29,734 nucleotides of DNA from a virus, in the IMG/VR virus record IMGVR_UViG_3300035228_000632, positions 1 through 29,734 of that record. One strand, given 5' to 3'. Both the position numbers and the translations under genes were made by a program. The notes below the pieces were generated by a model. That model was not told the origin of the DNA. It worked only from the letters and a program-made list of their open reading frames with translations, and ran no database searches. Each line of letters opens with the position of its first letter. Positions within the stretch are counted from its first letter, which is position 1. Shown piece after piece: positions 1 to 6,692 of this stretch.

Positions 1-241
1 ATATTGTACCTAGGATTGCTAAGGCACCCAGACGAGTGCCAAGTCCACAAATAACCATCCAACTCCCCACAACCTCAGCAAATGCTGCAAAGTATGAGGA
101 GACGATTGGGAATGGAAGATGTAATGGTCGTACAAATGCATCAGCAAAGTTTTCAATGTTCTCTAGTTTCTCATAACCATGATGGATAAGCATGGTGCCT
201 AACGCTATACGAAGTAGTAAGAATCCTAGAGATTGAATCAC
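1..241 (-). CDS. DoxX-family membrane protein, 3' end cut by window
   Basis: The visible N-terminal 80 residues are hydrophobic. They carry the DoxX pattern: a first membrane helix, then HHGYEKLEN, then [20 protein letters not shown], where the helix starts in the typical Gly-rich GxxLxxGLxTR manner. The chosen start is GTG at 241, which overlaps the psbD stop by four bases (GTGA); no ATG lies nearer. DoxX proteins are small four-helix inner-membrane proteins, and some act in redox or quinone-linked complexes. The phage role is unknown. Co-transcription behind psbD suggests use in the infected photosynthetic membrane, which is inference. The rest of the gene lies outside the window. Confidence 0.75.
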   Translation of the reverse strand, partial: MIQSLGFLLLRIALGTMLIHHGYEKLENIENFADAFVRPLHLPFPIVSSYFAAFAEVVGSWMVICGLGTRLGALAILGTI

Positions 242-1296
242 AGTGCGTTACCTCTTGGTAGAACTTCTTCAGGGAAGATGAAGTTCTCATGTGGTTGATC
301 AGCGGGTGCCAACCAAGCACGTAGTCCTTCATTCAATAGGATGTTCTTAGTGTAGAACGTCTCGAACTCAGGATCTTCTGCTGCTCTAATCTCTTGACTC
401 ACGAAATCATAAGCACGAAGATTAAGAGCAAGACCAATAATGCCAATAGAGGAGACCCAAAGACCCATAACAGGCACAAACAACATGAAGAAATGAAGCC
501 AACGCTTGTTAGAAAATGCAACACCGAAGATCTGCGACCAGAAGCGGTTTGCAGTGACCATAGAATAAGTCTCTTCTTCTTGAGTTGAATCAAACGCCTT
601 AAAGGTGTTTGCTTGTTCGCCATCTTCATACAATGTGTTCTCTACTGTGACGCCATGGATTGCTGACAGCAATGCTCCACCTAGTATACCAGCAACTCCC
701 ATCATATGGAAGGGGTTGAGCGTCCAGTTATGAAAACCCTGGAGGAAGAGAAGGAACCTGAATATCGCCGCAACACCGAAACTCGGCGCAAAGAACCAAG
801 ATGACTGTCCCAAAGGATAGATGAGGAACACAGACACAAATACAGCAATAGGACCAGAAAAAGCAATCGCATTGTAAGGTCTGATACCAATAAGACGTGC
901 CAGTTCAAACTGGCGGAGCATGAATCCTATAAGAGCGAATGCACCGTGGAGAGCAACAAAGGCCCAAAGCCCTCCAAGTTGACACCACCGCTGAAAGTCC
1001 CCTTGAGACTCAGGACCCCAAAGTAGAAGAAGAGAATGACCCATAGCATCAGCAGGCGTTGACACAGCCGCTGTAAGGAAATTAGCACCCTCAAGATAAC
1101 TACTTGCCAACCCGTGGGTGTACCACGACGTAACGAAAGTTGTGCCAGTAAGCCAGCCACCAATTGAAAGATAAGCAGTGGGAAGAAGTAGTAATCCAGA
1201 CCAGCCCACAAAGACAAAACGATCGCGTTTAACCCAGTCATCAAGGACATCAAACCATCCCCTCCCTTGTTGTTGTGATAATGTTGATGTTGTCAC
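238..1296 (-). CDS. psbD: Photosystem II reaction-centre protein D2
   Basis: Full-length D2 of 352 aa. It binds the reaction-centre chlorophylls, pheophytin, non-haem iron and QA as partner of D1 in the thylakoid. Landmark residues are where expected: TyrD at Y160, its partner H189, the P680 ligand H197 and the iron/QA ligand H214, with the family ending at the usual length. The start is GTG at 1296, overlapping the upstream stop (TAGTG). A strong AAAGGAGG ribosome site sits 9 nt upstream, inside the end of the 87-aa gene, so translation is probably coupled. It lies downstream of psbA on the same strand. Cyanophages use psbA/psbD to sustain electron flow during infection (established). No truncation or intron seen. 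Confidence 0.98.
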   Translation of the reverse strand: MTTSTLSQQQGRGWFDVLDDWVKRDRFVFVGWSGLLLLPTAYLSIGGWLTGTTFVTSWYTHGLASSYLEGANFLTAAVSTPADAMGHSLLLLWGPESQGDFQRWCQLGGLWAFVALHGAFALIGFMLRQFELARLIGIRPYNAIAFSGPIAVFVSVFLIYPLGQSSWFFAPSFGVAAIFRFLLFLQGFHNWTLNPFHMMGVAGILGGALLSAIHGVTVENTLYEDGEQANTFKAFDSTQEEETYSMVTANRFWSQIFGVAFSNKRWLHFFMLFVPVMGLWVSSIGIIGLALNLRAYDFVSQEIRAAEDPEFETFYTKNILLNEGLRAWLAPADQPHENFIFPEEVLPRGNAL

Positions 1297-1559
1297 TATT
1301 TAAAACCTCCTTTTAAATTTTTTTGTTTTTTGTTTTTAATATCCAAAACTTCTATATGAGATTTGAATACTGTTGGAAGATTGAACCATTCTTGTTGTGC
1401 TTGTTCATAACTCTCAAAGATTTTACTTTGACCGTCTGAATATACAAATCGATAGTGATGTCTATCATATGGTGTGTCAGAAGTTTGAGAAAACCATTTC
1501 GATGGTTCCGGCAAGACATCATCCAAGATTCTTTCTTCTGGATCTAATTTTCCGTTCAT
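1296..1559 (-). CDS. Conserved-looking hypothetical protein between psbA and psbD
   Basis: 87 aa, acidic in the first third and Lys-rich at the C-terminus ([15 protein letters not shown]). No signal peptide or membrane segment, so it is probably cytoplasmic. The segment [20 protein letters not shown] resembles a small alpha/beta fold, but I recognise no family. ATG at 1559 is the first start after the psbA terminator. The stop overlaps the psbD GTG, and its last codons contain the psbD ribosome site, which argues that it is a translated gene coupled to psbD. I see no clear promoter between the psbA terminator and this start, so expression may depend on read-through from psbA. Confidence 0.75.
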   Translation of the reverse strand: MNGKLDPEERILDDVLPEPSKWFSQTSDTPYDRHHYRFVYSDGQSKIFESYEQAQQEWFNLPTVFKSHIEVLDIKNKKQKNLKGGFK

Positions 1560-1592
1560 GAGAATAAGTAATTAAACTTAACATTTGTAAGT

Positions 1593-1621
1593 AAAAAAAG
1601 AGGGGATCCGAAGACCCCCTT
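1593..1621 (-). terminator. Rho-independent terminator after psbA
   Basis: On the minus strand a 7-bp stem (GGGGGTC with GATCCCC, one G-U pair) closes the stable UUCG tetraloop with a C-G closing pair (1602-1619), followed by a run of seven Ts (1593-1599). It lies between the psbA stop and the 87-aa gene, so it should separate most psbA transcription from psbD. Confidence 0.9.
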
Positions 1622-1647
1622 GCTTCCTATTAATTATAGCAGATATA

Positions 1648-2724
1648 TTAACCGACTGTGGGAGCGGTCAAGGCCACAGGTGTGGACTCAACTGCTGCAA
1701 GATCAAGCGGGAAGTTGTGCGCGTTTCTTTCGTGCATGACTTCCATTCCGAGTCCTGCACGGTTGAGCACGTCTGCCCAGGTGTTGAGGACACGTCCTTG
1801 TCCGTCGAGGATGGACTGGTTGAAGTTGAAACCATTGAGGTTAAATGCCATGGTGCTTACGCCCAGTGCAGTAAACCAGATTCCAACAACAGGCCATGCT
1901 GCCAGGAAGAAGTGCAAGGAGCGGGAGTTATTGAATGATGCATATTGGAAGATCAAACGACCGAAGTACCCATGGGCAGCAACGATGTTATAGGTCTCTT
2001 CTTCTTGACCGAACTTGTAACCGTAGTTCTGTGACTCTGTTTCAGTTGTTTCACGAACAAGTGAGGAAGTAACGAGACTTCCGTGCATAGCAGAGAAAAG
2101 AGATCCACCGAATACCCCAGCAACACCGAGCATGTGGAACGGGTGCATAAGGATATTGTGTTCTGCTTGGAATACAAGCATGTAGTTAAAAGTACCAGAG
2201 ATACCAAGAGGCATAGCATCGGAGAAAGAACCTTGACCGAAAGGATATACGAGGAATACTGCACTCGCAGCAGCGACTGGAGCAGAGTATGCTACACAGA
2301 TCCATGGACGCATACCTAAACGGTATGAAAGTTCCCACTCACGTCCCATATAGGCAAAGATACCAATAAGGAAGTGGAAGATAACCAGTTGGAAAGGACC
2401 ACCATTGTAAAGCCATTCATCCAAAGATGCTGCTTCCCAGATGGGGTAGAAGTGTAGACCGATTGCGTTTGAACTAGGAACAACTGCACCAGAGATGATG
2501 TTGTTACCATACATGAGTGAACCAGCAACTGGTTCGCGGATACCGTCAATATCGACAGGTGGTGCTGCGATGAATGCAACAATGAAGCAGACAGTTGCTG
2601 CAAGCAGTGTTGGGATCATCAGAACGCCGAACCAACCAACATACAAACGATTGTTGGTGGAGGTTACCCATTCGCAGAAATTCTGCCATGGGGTTGTTTG
2701 TTGCCTTGTAAGTGTTGTAGCCAT
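1648..2724 (-). CDS. psbA: Photosystem II reaction-centre protein D1
   Basis: 358 aa. Start taken at ATG 2724 (MATTLTRQQ), matching the D1 N-terminus; an in-frame TTG at 2778 would add 18 residues. All key residues are present, one lower than standard numbering: TyrZ Y160, H189, P680 ligand H197, iron ligands H214 and H271, and Mn-cluster ligands D169, E188, H331, E332, H336, D341 and the C-terminal A343. A 15-residue extension follows A343 for CtpA-type processing. Position 130 (standard) is Glu in MGREWELS, the residue of high-light D1 forms. It replaces photodamaged host D1 during infection (established for cyanophages). The gene has its own dual promoter, a structured leader of about 165 nt and a terminator. 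The ATG lacks a good ribosome site. Confidence 0.98.
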   Translation of the reverse strand: MATTLTRQQTTPWQNFCEWVTSTNNRLYVGWFGVLMIPTLLAATVCFIVAFIAAPPVDIDGIREPVAGSLMYGNNIISGAVVPSSNAIGLHFYPIWEAASLDEWLYNGGPFQLVIFHFLIGIFAYMGREWELSYRLGMRPWICVAYSAPVAAASAVFLVYPFGQGSFSDAMPLGISGTFNYMLVFQAEHNILMHPFHMLGVAGVFGGSLFSAMHGSLVTSSLVRETTETESQNYGYKFGQEEETYNIVAAHGYFGRLIFQYASFNNSRSLHFFLAAWPVVGIWFTALGVSTMAFNLNGFNFNQSILDGQGRVLNTWADVLNRAGLGMEVMHERNAHNFPLDLAAVESTPVALTAPTVG

Positions 2725-2774
2725 TGTTTTGAAAAGGGTTATGTATGAGTGCGGGGAACACTGGTTATGGTATT

Positions 2775-2797
2775 CCAACTCTACCCTCCAGAGTTGG
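2775..2797 (-). promoter_or_regulatory. Stem-loop in psbA leader presenting GGAGG
   Basis: In the transcript an 8-bp perfect stem (CCAACTCT with AGAGTTGG) closes a 7-nt loop GGAGGGT. The loop is a ribosome-binding sequence placed 6 nt before an in-frame TTG (2778) that would extend D1 by 18 residues. It may control ribosome entry or mRNA stability. A second weaker stem upstream (ACACGC with GCGTGT) lies in the same leader. The function is inferred. Confidence 0.5.
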
Positions 2798-2889
2798 TAT
2801 GAAAGACTGTTTTTTAGACACGCTGTTTAGTCTTGGTAAGGCGTGTTACGAACAGTTAAGTAATGTGTTGATTCCTTAACCTGCTGACT

Positions 2890-2923
2890 TATTTATAATA
2901 CTACGGTTTGCCGTATATGTCAA
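2890..2923 (-). promoter_or_regulatory. psbA promoter: sigma70-type plus overlapping late box
   Basis: The -35 TTGACA (2918-2923), a 17-bp spacer and the -10 TATTAT (2895-2900) form a near-consensus host-type promoter. A perfect T4-type late box TATAAATA (2890-2897) overlaps the -10. The spacer contains an inverted repeat, TACGG-CAAA-CCGTA. The TGA inside the -35 is also the stop codon of the upstream 48-aa gene. Dual early and late transcription of psbA is inferred. Confidence 0.75.
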
Positions 2924-3066
2924 GCACCAGGTGACGGTGCGTAAACTGGTTGCATGAGTCCGCCACCTGGACCATCATCATCATCTCTGGGAGAGGATAA
3001 CATCATCCCAACTAATCCCATAGTAAGAATACCAGTAAAGATTTGTATGAGAGATTCAGTTGTCAT
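2920..3066 (-). CDS. Small single-span membrane protein of the hli-psbA block
   Basis: 48 aa: an N-terminal hydrophobic helix (about residues 5-24), then SSPRDDDDG, a Gly-rich turn and a short LMQPVYAP tail. The ATG at 3066 overlaps the stop of the upstream hli gene (TGATG), which sets the start; a longer upstream frame exists but crosses that gene. No named family is recognised. Position in a chain of thylakoid-type small proteins suggests a photosystem-associated or membrane-anchored peptide, which is inference. Its stop codon doubles as part of the psbA -35 element. Confidence 0.75.
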   Translation of the reverse strand: MTTESLIQIFTGILTMGLVGMMLSSPRDDDDGPGGGLMQPVYAPSPGA

Positions 3067-3173
3067 CAAAATATACCTGGGATGATTTGTCCAGTGGTTG
3101 CATAGGCACCCATTGCTGCGATGATACCCAACATTGCTGCCCAACCATTAATGCGTTCTGCTCTTTCGTTCAT
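3066..3173 (-). CDS. hli: High-light-inducible protein, very short (35 aa)
   Basis: 35 aa beginning MNERAERINGWAAMLG and ending ATTGQIIPGIF. It is a one-helix Hli protein of the chlorophyll a/b-binding superfamily, which bind chlorophyll and carotenoid and quench excess energy near photosystem II. The Glu and Asn of the ExxNxRxAM motif are present, but the Arg that normally salt-bridges the Glu is Trp (NGW). The gene is too short for usual ORF cut-offs. Its ATG overlaps the upstream stop (ATGA), and its stop overlaps the next ATG, so it is embedded in a coupled operon. It resembles the C-terminal half of the longer hli gene at 3492-3710. Confidence 0.88.
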   Translation of the reverse strand: MNERAERINGWAAMLGIIAAMGAYATTGQIIPGIF

Positions 3174-3406
3174 GAGTTTTCTCCTAGTGTAAGATAAAAT
3201 TTTGTTTGGTCTACTGGTAATTTTGGTGACGGATCGTAGATGGAACTGTCACCATAGGTTTTGTGATCCTTGTATCCAACCATACGTCCTTTCGTATTTT
3301 GGAGTGCTGCCATCATAGCAATAATTAAAAAAATTGCAGGTGGTCCTATGATAAGGGCACCACCAATTACATAATAAGTAAGGAGTTCAATTAACGAGGT
3401 TTCCAT
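3170..3406 (-). CDS. Membrane protein of unknown function, 78 aa
   Basis: METSLIELLTYYVIGG starts a long hydrophobic helix reaching about residue 34 (IIGPPAIFLIIAMMAAL), followed by a basic, Tyr-rich soluble tail (GRMVGYKDHKTYGD). The ATG at 3406 is preferred over TTG 3409 because it overlaps the upstream stop (TGATG). No family is recognised. The single helix with a short soluble tail is the architecture of low-molecular-weight photosystem subunits, and it is flanked by two hli genes. A photosystem-accessory role is therefore plausible but unproven. Confidence 0.75.
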   Translation of the reverse strand: METSLIELLTYYVIGGALIIGPPAIFLIIAMMAALQNTKGRMVGYKDHKTYGDSSIYDPSPKLPVDQTKFYLTLGENS

Positions 3407-3492
3407 CAATAAGTTTCAGATAGGTTTTCAATAGAGTAGCAAAGTAAAACAAGGAATACAATACTTGTTAATGTGAATGTGATTTCAGTCAT
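3406..3492 (-). CDS. 28-aa single-span membrane peptide
   Basis: A 28-residue peptide, MTEITFTLTSIVFLVLLCYS then IENLSETY: one hydrophobic helix with short polar ends. The start overlaps the upstream hli stop (TAATG) and the stop overlaps the downstream start (TGATG). This chain of overlaps in one operon is the main evidence that it is translated. Size and form resemble tiny thylakoid subunits such as PsbM, PsbT or PetN, but I cannot match it to any of them. Confidence 0.65.
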   Translation of the reverse strand: MTEITFTLTSIVFLVLLCYSIENLSETY

Positions 3493-3710
3493 TAAAATCC
3501 GAAAGCACCAAAGAAGAAAAGACTACCAGTTGTTGCATAAGACACGAGTCCGGCAACGAAACCAAGCATGGCAACACGTCCATTCAATTTCTCTGCACGT
3601 TCTGCATATGTTTCATATCCATAACGGTCTGCTTCTGTTGGATCGACATACATGCGAGGTTCTTTAGCGAACAGATTCTGTTGTCCACGATCATTGGTTG
3701 TTACAGTCAC
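3492..3710 (-). CDS. hli: High-light-inducible protein, 72 aa
   Basis: The polar N-terminal half ends in DRYGYETYAERAEKLNGR. It is followed by the Hli helix with the complete chlorophyll-binding pattern ExxNxRxAM (AEKLNGRVAMLGF) and the usual SYATTGSLFFFGAFGF end. It binds chlorophyll and carotenoid and protects photosystem II under excess light; cyanophage copies are expressed with psbA (established). The start is GTG at 3710, with CGGAG 6 nt upstream. It is first gene of a five-gene overlapping operon driven by the consensus promoter at 3738-3766. Confidence 0.93.
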   Translation of the reverse strand: MTVTTNDRGQQNLFAKEPRMYVDPTEADRYGYETYAERAEKLNGRVAMLGFVAGLVSYATTGSLFFFGAFGF

Positions 3711-3737
3711 GATACACTCCGTAATGTTTCTTTACAT

Positions 3738-3766
3738 AGTATATAGGAATTATAAAATTTTGTCAA
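3738..3766 (-). promoter_or_regulatory. Consensus sigma70-type promoter for the hli operon
   Basis: TTGACA (3761-3766), a 17-bp spacer and TATACT (3738-3743), ending about 28 bp before the hli GTG. It matches the host vegetative consensus closely, so expression by unmodified host RNA polymerase early in infection is likely. It lies in the divergent gap between the hli operon and the plus-strand secreted-protein genes. Confidence 0.85.
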
Positions 3767-3822
3767 GGGGTTGGTAGGCAGGTATCCTGATGAACATTTG
3801 TCTGCATATGGGAAATCATCTT

Positions 3823-3830
3823 TCTAAATA
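3823..3830 (+). promoter_or_regulatory. Late-promoter-like box before plus-strand genes
   Basis: TCTAAATA differs by one base from the T4-type late consensus TATAAATA and lies 26 bp upstream of the ATG at 3857. I see no convincing -35/-10 pair on this strand here, so late expression of the three plus-strand genes is the simplest reading. Confidence 0.45.
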
Positions 3831-3856
3831 CATATACATACCGCTTTGGCAAAAAT

Positions 3857-4351
3857 ATGAAACGGTTCTTACCTTTCATGATGTTATTGATGACCGCATC
3901 AGCAGCAAATGCAGGTGCTCTTACTCATAAATTATCTTCTAGTGTTCAGTTAACCGTTGATGCTGCTGCTACCAATGTCACAAGACTAGGAAGTACATAC
4001 TCTGTTTCTGGTAGTGGTGTAGATACTACTGACGGAACCACAGTCAATACAATTTCTACTGGAACAATTACTAGTGGAATAATGTCTCCTGGTAATATTG
4101 CTGCTACTCAAGATAGCCCAGGAAGTGCTTTTAGTTATTCACAGTCTTATACACAAGGCGATGCAATCCCAACGAGTGCAGTCACTGTTGGTGATGTAGC
4201 AAACTTCGGCAACATTACATCCACAACTGCAGGAACTGCTGGAAGTCTAGCTGGTGGTATTACAACTGCTGGTACAATTAGCTTAACTGCTGGTGGTGCT
4301 GGTACGAATGCTACTGGACAATTCGTAAGTGAACTCACAATTCTACACTAA
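3857..4351 (+). CDS. Secreted Thr/Ser/Gly-rich protein, first of tandem pair
   Basis: 164 aa with a clear signal peptide (MKRFLPFMMLLMTASAANA, cleavage near residue 19). The mature part is beta-prone, low in charge and rich in Thr, Ser, Gly and Ala, and lacks Cys. Two segments match the next gene: TYSVSGSGVDTTDG and PGSAFSYSQSYTQGD. The pair therefore looks like a tandem duplication. Such composition fits an extracellular or virion-surface fibre-like protein. No family is recognised, and a structural role is inference. It is preceded by a late-promoter-like box. Confidence 0.8.
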   Translation: MKRFLPFMMLLMTASAANAGALTHKLSSSVQLTVDAAATNVTRLGSTYSVSGSGVDTTDGTTVNTISTGTITSGIMSPGNIAATQDSPGSAFSYSQSYTQGDAIPTSAVTVGDVANFGNITSTTAGTAGSLAGGITTAGTISLTAGGAGTNATGQFVSELTILH

Positions 4352-4371
4352 ATAAATGGAGGTCAAAGATC

Positions 4372-4842
4372 ATGACTTCTGGAAAGACAATCATATATAC
4401 TGTGATGTCTGCGGTGGGAGTAAGTCTTATTCCTGCCGCTGCCCTGGCGGTCCCCGTGGTCCCAAACTTCACACAGGGAAGTATGACGAGCCACACGGAA
4501 ACAACCTCCAAGGTGACTGAAACGATTAACTCTATAGACTATGCAACAGGATGGCAGTATTCAGTATCGGGCACAAACGTGACCAATGGGGGACAATCAC
4601 TCAGTCCCAACCCAACGACAAACTCAGTGATAGTGAATCCATTAGGAGGAACAGAGGGGCAAGTAACAAGCGCCAGCTCTGGTCTCGATTTAAATGGACA
4701 GAGTTTCACGATCAAAGAACCAGGAGCAGCATTCCAGTTCACTCAGACCTACATGGGTCCGGGTGTAACAAATCAAACTGTGATTCAAAGAGTCACAGAG
4801 GTTACCAGCGTAACCGACACAACAAGTATCTTTACCCAATAA
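4372..4842 (+). CDS. Secreted Thr/Ser-rich protein, second of tandem pair
   Basis: 156 aa, with a signal peptide ending near AALAVP (about residue 25). The mature chain is Thr/Ser/Asn-rich and beta-prone. It shares with the preceding protein the blocks YSVSGTNVTNGG and PGAAFQFTQTYMGPG in the same order, then ends in a Val/Thr repeat-like stretch (VIQRVTEVTSVTDTTS). A good ribosome site, GGAGG, lies 9 nt before the ATG. Its stop TAA overlaps the likely ATA start of the next gene. Unknown function; probably exported or virion-associated. Confidence 0.8.
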   Translation: MTSGKTIIYTVMSAVGVSLIPAAALAVPVVPNFTQGSMTSHTETTSKVTETINSIDYATGWQYSVSGTNVTNGGQSLSPNPTTNSVIVNPLGGTEGQVTSASSGLDLNGQSFTIKEPGAAFQFTQTYMGPGVTNQTVIQRVTEVTSVTDTTSIFTQ

Positions 4843-5849
4843 AAACACTATGTCTATCTGCACTGACTGTGGTTGTAACTGCCCCTGCACATGCAGCAGA
4901 TGTAGGGGGTGTAAGTGCAACAGCAAATCCAATCGCAAATAGTTCAGGCTCAGTAACTAACCAAGCTATTCAGGTTTTACAAGGTCCATATATCACCAAC
5001 CAATATGGTGGGGGGATTGCTTGTCAGGGTCCTACTGCTAACATCACACCATTCATTACTCATGCTCGTAATGAGAAGGACCCATTTGAGACACACTATT
5101 ATGAACCTCAGTATGACAACAGAGACTTTGAAGGTCAATTAGTAGAAACTCAGAAAGTTGTAAAGAACTGGCCCTGGGAATCACATTACGATGACAGAAA
5201 ATATACCAACTCAGAAGGTGAGATTGTTCGTGCCTATGAAGATGGTGCAGACATGACTATCATTGTTATGGAAATGCAGGGTGATGGTGTTCCCGATAAT
5301 CCTGGTTCTAAACTATGGGATAAACCAGTAAGAACTGGAGACACTAAAAATTATAGTACCAGTGTTGGATTATCCGCAACACTTTCTTTCCCACTTGATG
5401 GTGGATTACAAGAACGTTGTAAGACAGCAGCAGATACTCAAATCCAAATGCAGCAACAGTTGATTGCTAATAAAAGATTAGATTTTGAGCTTGCGAGACT
5501 TAAGAATTGTGGTCAGTTAATGCAACAAGGAATTTCTTTCCATCCACGTAGTCCTTATTTTAAAGTGTGTGCAGACGTTGTAGTTAACAATGTTAATACA
5601 GTTAAGCAACATCGTCATTCTATCCCTTCGGTTTCAGTGCCGACCGTAAAACCTTTATCGCCCGGTTCCGATCCCGTTGCTCCGCCTTCCGCTCAGACGC
5701 AGACAATACCGGGGGTTTCTTACCCCGTAAGGTCGCAATCTTCTTCACCACTTTCTTCGTCACAGGTTTCACCACTTTCAACAAAAGATCAGCAAGAGGT
5801 TTTGCAAGCAGTGCAGAGGTCGTCGCTACCACAGCAATTGAGGCGGTAA
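4839..5849 (+). CDS. Secreted hypothetical protein with unusual ATA start
   Basis: About 336 aa. The coding frame begins with a good signal peptide (KTLCLSALTVVVTAPAHA, then ADVGG), but the codon in the start position is ATA at 4839, overlapping the previous stop as ATAA. No ATG, GTG or TTG lies near it in frame; ATG 4551 is upstream in the antisense-free but shadow portion of the previous gene. The mature protein has paired Cys (GGLQERCK, LKNCGQ, FKVCADV), an acidic/aromatic middle, and a helical stretch near QIQMQQQLIANKRLDFELAR. The last 75 or so residues are Ser/Pro-rich and overlap the opposing gene, so they may be a read-through extension. Function unknown. Confidence 0.7.
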   Translation: MKTLCLSALTVVVTAPAHAADVGGVSATANPIANSSGSVTNQAIQVLQGPYITNQYGGGIACQGPTANITPFITHARNEKDPFETHYYEPQYDNRDFEGQLVETQKVVKNWPWESHYDDRKYTNSEGEIVRAYEDGADMTIIVMEMQGDGVPDNPGSKLWDKPVRTGDTKNYSTSVGLSATLSFPLDGGLQERCKTAADTQIQMQQQLIANKRLDFELARLKNCGQLMQQGISFHPRSPYFKVCADVVVNNVNTVKQHRHSIPSVSVPTVKPLSPGSDPVAPPSAQTQTIPGVSYPVRSQSSSPLSSSQVSPLSTKDQQEVLQAVQRSSLPQQLRR

Positions 5850-6423
5850 CAGTTACAGCACCCGGTGATGGTAGGTTTGCAATAATCTGATCGGGTACAT
5901 TTAAATTATCAAATACAGGGAGACATTCTTTACCTACTGTCTCATACCTGACTATCTTTTTATTGTTTTCTAATACTTTTCCTACAGGATTCTTTAACTC
6001 TTGCTCTCTCGTAGGACACTTTGCTACTTCTGCATCAGTCTTAGGAGTTGGTGGTGCTTCAGGAGTTGGTGGTTTTTTAGTTTCTGGGGATTTAATAGGT
6101 GGGGGTGGTGGAGACTTTGTTGTTATATCTAACTTGTTTGGGTCATAATCTATTGGACTGAAACTAGGTGTTCCTGCATCACAAAATATCTGAACACCGT
6201 CACGGTCTTCATCTTTTAAAGTTTGATTCTGATTACTATCTCTATGTGACTCAACACACCCTGGCATATTAACAATAGGAATACCCACCTGTGATGTCAC
6301 GGGTGGGTAAATTGGAACTGCTGCGGATGGTGTTTTTAACCAGTCAGGTGTATCATTAATAATTAAATTACTAACTTGTCTAATTCCAATATCAATGTTA
6401 CCTAACTGAATTTCTGGAATCAT
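5620..6423 (-). CDS. Proline-rich protein with basic C-terminus, unknown function
   Basis: 267 aa. The N-terminal part has an excalibur-like calcium-site fragment (DEDRDGVQIFCDAGTP). A Pro/Lys/Thr-rich linker follows (about residues 100-130), then a segment with CPTREQELKNP and VRYETVGKECLPVF. Next comes a hydrophobic, probably membrane-spanning helix (VTVTASIAVVATTSALLA), and a strongly basic tail (KKVVKKIATLRGKKP...). The 3' 230 bp overlap the end of the plus-strand gene tail-to-tail. The biased basic tail reads as the true coding sense of that region. No family is recognised with confidence; it could be an anchored structural or DNA/envelope-associated protein. Confidence 0.75.
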   Translation of the reverse strand: MIPEIQLGNIDIGIRQVSNLIINDTPDWLKTPSAAVPIYPPVTSQVGIPIVNMPGCVESHRDSNQNQTLKDEDRDGVQIFCDAGTPSFSPIDYDPNKLDITTKSPPPPPIKSPETKKPPTPEAPPTPKTDAEVAKCPTREQELKNPVGKVLENNKKIVRYETVGKECLPVFDNLNVPDQIIANLPSPGAVTVTASIAVVATTSALLAKPLADLLLKVVKPVTKKVVKKIATLRGKKPPVLSASERKAEQRDRNRAIKVLRSALKPKG

Positions 6424-6425
6424 TA

Positions 6426-6692
6426 TCAGAATGGCAGTGCGGGTCCAGTAGTTTTAGGCATAGATGGTACAGAAGGCATAACTCCACCAGTAGCACCAGG
6501 AAGTTCTGGCATTGAAGAATCTAGCATTCCAGGAAGAGCACCAGAGATTGCTTCAGCAGCTGCTCCTGCAACTTGTGATTTTACATTCTCGATAATAGAA
6601 TCCTTATTGAGATACACTGCGGCACCTCCTCCTACTATACCTGCAGTTCCTACAAATGATAGGACTGCTAAAACATTAATTACTTTCTGCAT
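6426..6692 (-). CDS. Small N-terminally anchored protein, unknown
   Basis: 88 aa. One hydrophobic helix (residues about 5-27, VLAVLSFVGTAGIVGGGAAVY) is followed by a helical Ala-rich stretch (KSQVAGAAAEAISGALPG) and a Pro/Met/Gly-rich tail ending TTGPALPF. No cleavage site is obvious, so it is probably membrane-anchored with the tail in the periplasm. It starts inside the previous gene (17-bp overlap) and ends 2 bp before the next. The family type appears in cyanophages by recollection, but the function is unknown. Confidence 0.75.
   Translation of the reverse strand: MQKVINVLAVLSFVGTAGIVGGGAAVYLNKDSIIENVKSQVAGAAAEAISGALPGMLDSSMPELPGATGGVMPSVPSMPKTTGPALPF

Noticed and set aside
1632-1640. 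TATAAT-like sequence just after the psbA stop
   Set aside because: No acceptable -35 at 16-18 bp, and it lies upstream of a terminator.
1296-1647. Homing-endonuclease or intron material between psbA and psbD
   Set aside because: The gap holds only a terminator and an 87-aa gene with no endonuclease motif, and psbA is uninterrupted.
3067-3144. Longer 74-aa version of the 48-aa membrane protein
   Set aside because: The extra residues come from a shadow frame across the short hli gene; the 3066 start has the TGATG junction.
4551-4838. 96-codon N-terminal extension of the third plus-strand gene
   Set aside because: This part is a shifted frame over the second secreted protein. It is Ser/Arg/Asn-rich without structure, and the signal peptide begins only at 4839.
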